DNA of 6,879 nucleotides from Acidicaldus organivorans (GTDB lineage: Bacteria > Pseudomonadota > Alphaproteobacteria > Acetobacterales > Acetobacteraceae): NCBI GenBank assembly GCA_000759655.1, contig KN174022.1, positions 8,279 through 15,157 on the forward strand, written 5' to 3'. The position numbers and the translations under genes are program-made. Within the stretch, counting starts at the first letter, position 1, and each line of letters begins with the position of its first letter. The notes beneath the pieces were generated by a model. The model was not told the DNA's origin. It searched no databases and was given only the letters and a program-made list of their open reading frames with translations. Below, piece by piece: positions 5,208 through 6,879 of this stretch.

Positions 5208-6854
5208 TCAGGAGGCAAGCCGGTCGAAGCCGCGATAGGCCTCGCGCGCCACGGCATCGCAGATCTCGCGATAGACGCCAACCCCGCCGATATAGGGCAT
5301 GAAGAGGCGCGGCTTGCCCTCGACATTGGCGCCCATGTACCACGAATTGGCCCGTGGGTAGAGGGTGCGCACGCCGACCTCGGCGACATGGGAGGTCCAG
5401 CCCTCTTCCGCCTCCGCCGTGGCCTCGATCCCTGCCGCGCCCCCCCGGCGCAGCGCGACGAGACAGTCGCGGATCCACTCGGCGTGCTGTTCGATCGAGA
5501 CCATCATGTTGGAGAGCACCGAGGGGCTGCCCGGGCCGGTGACGAGGAAGAGATTGGGAAACCCGGCCACGGTGAGACCGAGATAGGTGCGGGGGCCGTC
5601 GCGCCAGTGCTCCCGGAGTGAGAGGCCGCGGCCATTGGTGATGTCCACCGCCATGATCGCCCCGGTCATCGCATCGAAGCCGGTGGCGAGCACCAGATCG
5701 TCGAGCGGCACGAAGGTGCCATCGCCGAGCATGACCCCTTTTTTCGCGATGCGGGCGAGCGGGCGGCGGCGGAGATCATAGAGCCTGACATGGGGGAGAT
5801 TGTAGGTCTCGTAGTAGCCGGTATCGACGCAGAGCCGCTTGGTGCCAATCGGATAGAAACGCGGGGCGAGCGCCTGGGCGGTTTCCGGATCGCGCACCAG
5901 GCTCCGGATCTTGTCCCGGACGAACTCGGCAGCGGTCTCGTTGGCGCGTTCGTCGAGGAGGAGGTCGCGGAAGGCAGCCATGAAGGGAAGCCCGCCCGCC
6001 GCCCAGCGCGCCTCGTAACGGCGCTGGCGCTCCCCCTCATCGACCTCAAGCGCCGAGTCGGTTGCGAATTCGCAATAAATTCCGTTGCGGGTCGCCTTCG
6101 CCGCAGCGCGAATATGATCACGTGCGGCGAACCACGCGGCATAGTCCTCCTCACCGAGGGGGCGGTTATGGGCGGGCACCGAGTAATTGGGGGTGCGCTG
6201 GAAAACGGAGACGGAAGCCGCCTCGCGGGCGATCACCGGGATCGACTGGATGGCCGAGGAGCCGGTGCCGATCACCCCCACCCGGCGGCCGCGGAACTCC
6301 ACCCCCTGATGCGGCCAGCGTCCGGTATGAAAGACCCGGCCCGCGAAATCCTCGAGCCCCGGCAGAGCGGGGAGATTGGGCAGCGAAAGACAGCCCGAGG
6401 CCATGATCAGGAAGCGGGCGGTGAAGCGCTCGCCCTCTTCGGTCTCGGCCGCCCAGAGTTTCCGCTCCGGGATGAAGGCGGCGCGGGCCAGGCGCCGGTT
6501 GAAGAGGATGTCGCGGTAGAGATCGAAGCGCTGGGCCACGAAGCGGGCATAGGCGAGGATCTCGGGCTGGGCGGCGTAGCGCTCCTGCCAGCGCCAGTCG
6601 CGTTCGAGCTCGGGCGAGAAGGAAAACGAGTATTGCAGGCTTTCCACGTCGCAACACGCCCCGGGATAGCGGTTCCAGTACCAGGTGCCGCCGACATCCG
6701 CCCCCGCTTCGAGAGCAAGGACGCGGAAGCCTGCCCCGCGCAGGAGATGGATCAGGTAAAGCCCGGAAAACCCAGCGCCGATGATCAGCGCATCGAGCGC
6801 CGCCTCACCCCGCCCGGCTTCGATCTCTTGTTCGGCCATCTCTTGTGCGACCAT
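5208..6854 (-). CDS. Baeyer-Villiger-type flavin monooxygenase (FAD/NADPH)
   Basis: These cytoplasmic enzymes use FAD, NADPH and O2 to insert oxygen next to a ketone carbonyl, giving an ester or lactone. The 548-residue protein has the FAD Rossmann motif G-A-G-F-S-G (26-31), then G-G-T-W-Y-W-N-R-Y-P-G-A-C-C-D (55-69) as in cyclohexanone/phenylacetone monooxygenases. The Baeyer-Villiger fingerprint F-A-G-R-V-F-H-T-G-R-W-P is at 170-181 and the NADPH motif G-T-G-S-S-A at 196-201. K-R-L-C-V-D-T-G-Y-Y-E-T-Y-N-L-P (339-354) probably contains the arginine that stabilises the peroxyflavin in characterised members. A-T-G-F-D (390-394) is the usual second FAD-contact motif. Length is typical of type I enzymes. 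ATG at 6854 is supported by GGAGG 5 bases upstream (6864-6860); a second in-frame ATG lies at residue 6. It is the first visible gene of the operon, and its promoter is probably beyond the right edge. The substrate cannot be predicted. Confidence 0.92.
   Translation of the reverse strand: MVAQEMAEQEIEAGRGEAALDALIIGAGFSGLYLIHLLRGAGFRVLALEAGADVGGTWYWNRYPGACCDVESLQYSFSFSPELERDWRWQERYAAQPEILAYARFVAQRFDLYRDILFNRRLARAAFIPERKLWAAETEEGERFTARFLIMASGCLSLPNLPALPGLEDFAGRVFHTGRWPHQGVEFRGRRVGVIGTGSSAIQSIPVIAREAASVSVFQRTPNYSVPAHNRPLGEEDYAAWFAARDHIRAAAKATRNGIYCEFATDSALEVDEGERQRRYEARWAAGGLPFMAAFRDLLLDERANETAAEFVRDKIRSLVRDPETAQALAPRFYPIGTKRLCVDTGYYETYNLPHVRLYDLRRRPLARIAKKGVMLGDGTFVPLDDLVLATGFDAMTGAIMAVDITNGRGLSLREHWRDGPRTYLGLTVAGFPNLFLVTGPGSPSVLSNMMVSIEQHAEWIRDCLVALRRGGAAGIEATAEAEEGWTSHVAEVGVRTLYPRANSWYMGANVEGKPRLFMPYIGGVGVYREICDAVAREAYRGFDRLAS
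6825..6854 (-). repeat. Imperfect 15-bp tandem repeat at the start of the monooxygenase gene
   Basis: On the minus strand 6854-6840 and 6839-6825 match at 13 of 15 bases and encode M-V-A-Q-E and M-A-E-Q-E. The repeat creates two in-frame ATGs 15 bp apart. Only the first has a good ribosome-binding site. Confidence 0.75.
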
Positions 6855-6879
6855 CGTTCCCTCCCGCCCCGCCCATGGC
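6855..6879. promoter_or_regulatory. Leader of the monooxygenase gene, up to the right edge
   Basis: Only 25 bases are visible. They hold the GGAGG ribosome-binding site (minus strand, 6864-6860) and otherwise C-rich sequence. A plus-strand ATG at 6876 is too close to the edge to judge. Confidence 0.55.

Noticed and set aside
4116..5621. Long plus-strand open frame (501 codons) opposite the ThDP and monooxygenase genes
   Set aside because: Same pattern: low-complexity composition, no domain, overlaps two genes with clear motifs on the other strand.

Overview
The window reads as chromosomal DNA of a high-GC alphaproteobacterium, most likely of the Rhodospirillales/Acetobacteraceae type. The reasons are the very high GC, the dense gene packing, and a fabI-aroC pair divergent from pdxH, an arrangement I associate with that group. 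The taxonomic call is inference; no rRNA or tRNA gene is present.

Layout. Left part, minus strand: the N-terminal 134 codons of chorismate synthase (aroC, GTG start at 404, running off the left edge), preceded by enoyl-ACP reductase fabI (413-1258). A 125-bp divergent intergenic region (1259-1383) separates these from pdxH (pyridoxine 5'-phosphate oxidase, plus strand, 1384-2100). pdxH converges, across 42 bp, with a three-gene minus-strand set that reads 6854 to 2143: a Baeyer-Villiger-type flavin monooxygenase (5208-6854), an acetolactate-synthase-like thiamine-diphosphate (ThDP) enzyme (3280-5165, frame broken), and an exported MetX-like alpha/beta hydrolase (2143-3264). Gaps of 42 and 15 bp and good ribosome-binding sites suggest an operon. 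A monooxygenase making an ester or lactone, a hydrolase that could open it, and a C-C bond-handling ThDP enzyme hint at ketone or acyloin metabolism. Substrates cannot be read from the sequence, and the hydrolase carries a signal peptide, so direct hand-over in the cytoplasm is doubtful.

The most striking signal is structural. Two unrelated genes, pdxH and the ThDP enzyme, each carry an insertion with the same unusual architecture. On the plus strand, an ancestral A-B has become A-B-(reverse complement of A)-B. In pdxH the insertion is 87 bp, perfect, and in frame; it adds 29 residues and duplicates the FMN-binding R-M-V-L-L-K strand. In the ThDP gene it is 116 bp with a few mismatches, not a multiple of three, and it ends the frame at a TAG at 4083-4085. 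Subtracting exactly 116 bp puts both halves back into one frame of 589 codons. Short complementary motifs sit at the switch points, as expected of a double template switch at quasi-palindromes. Two such scars within 2.7 kb are either real traces of fold-back replication errors or a sequencing/amplification/assembly artefact. Raw reads would decide.

No CRISPR array, insertion sequence, RNA gene or phage gene was seen. No non-coding stretch exceeds 125 bp.
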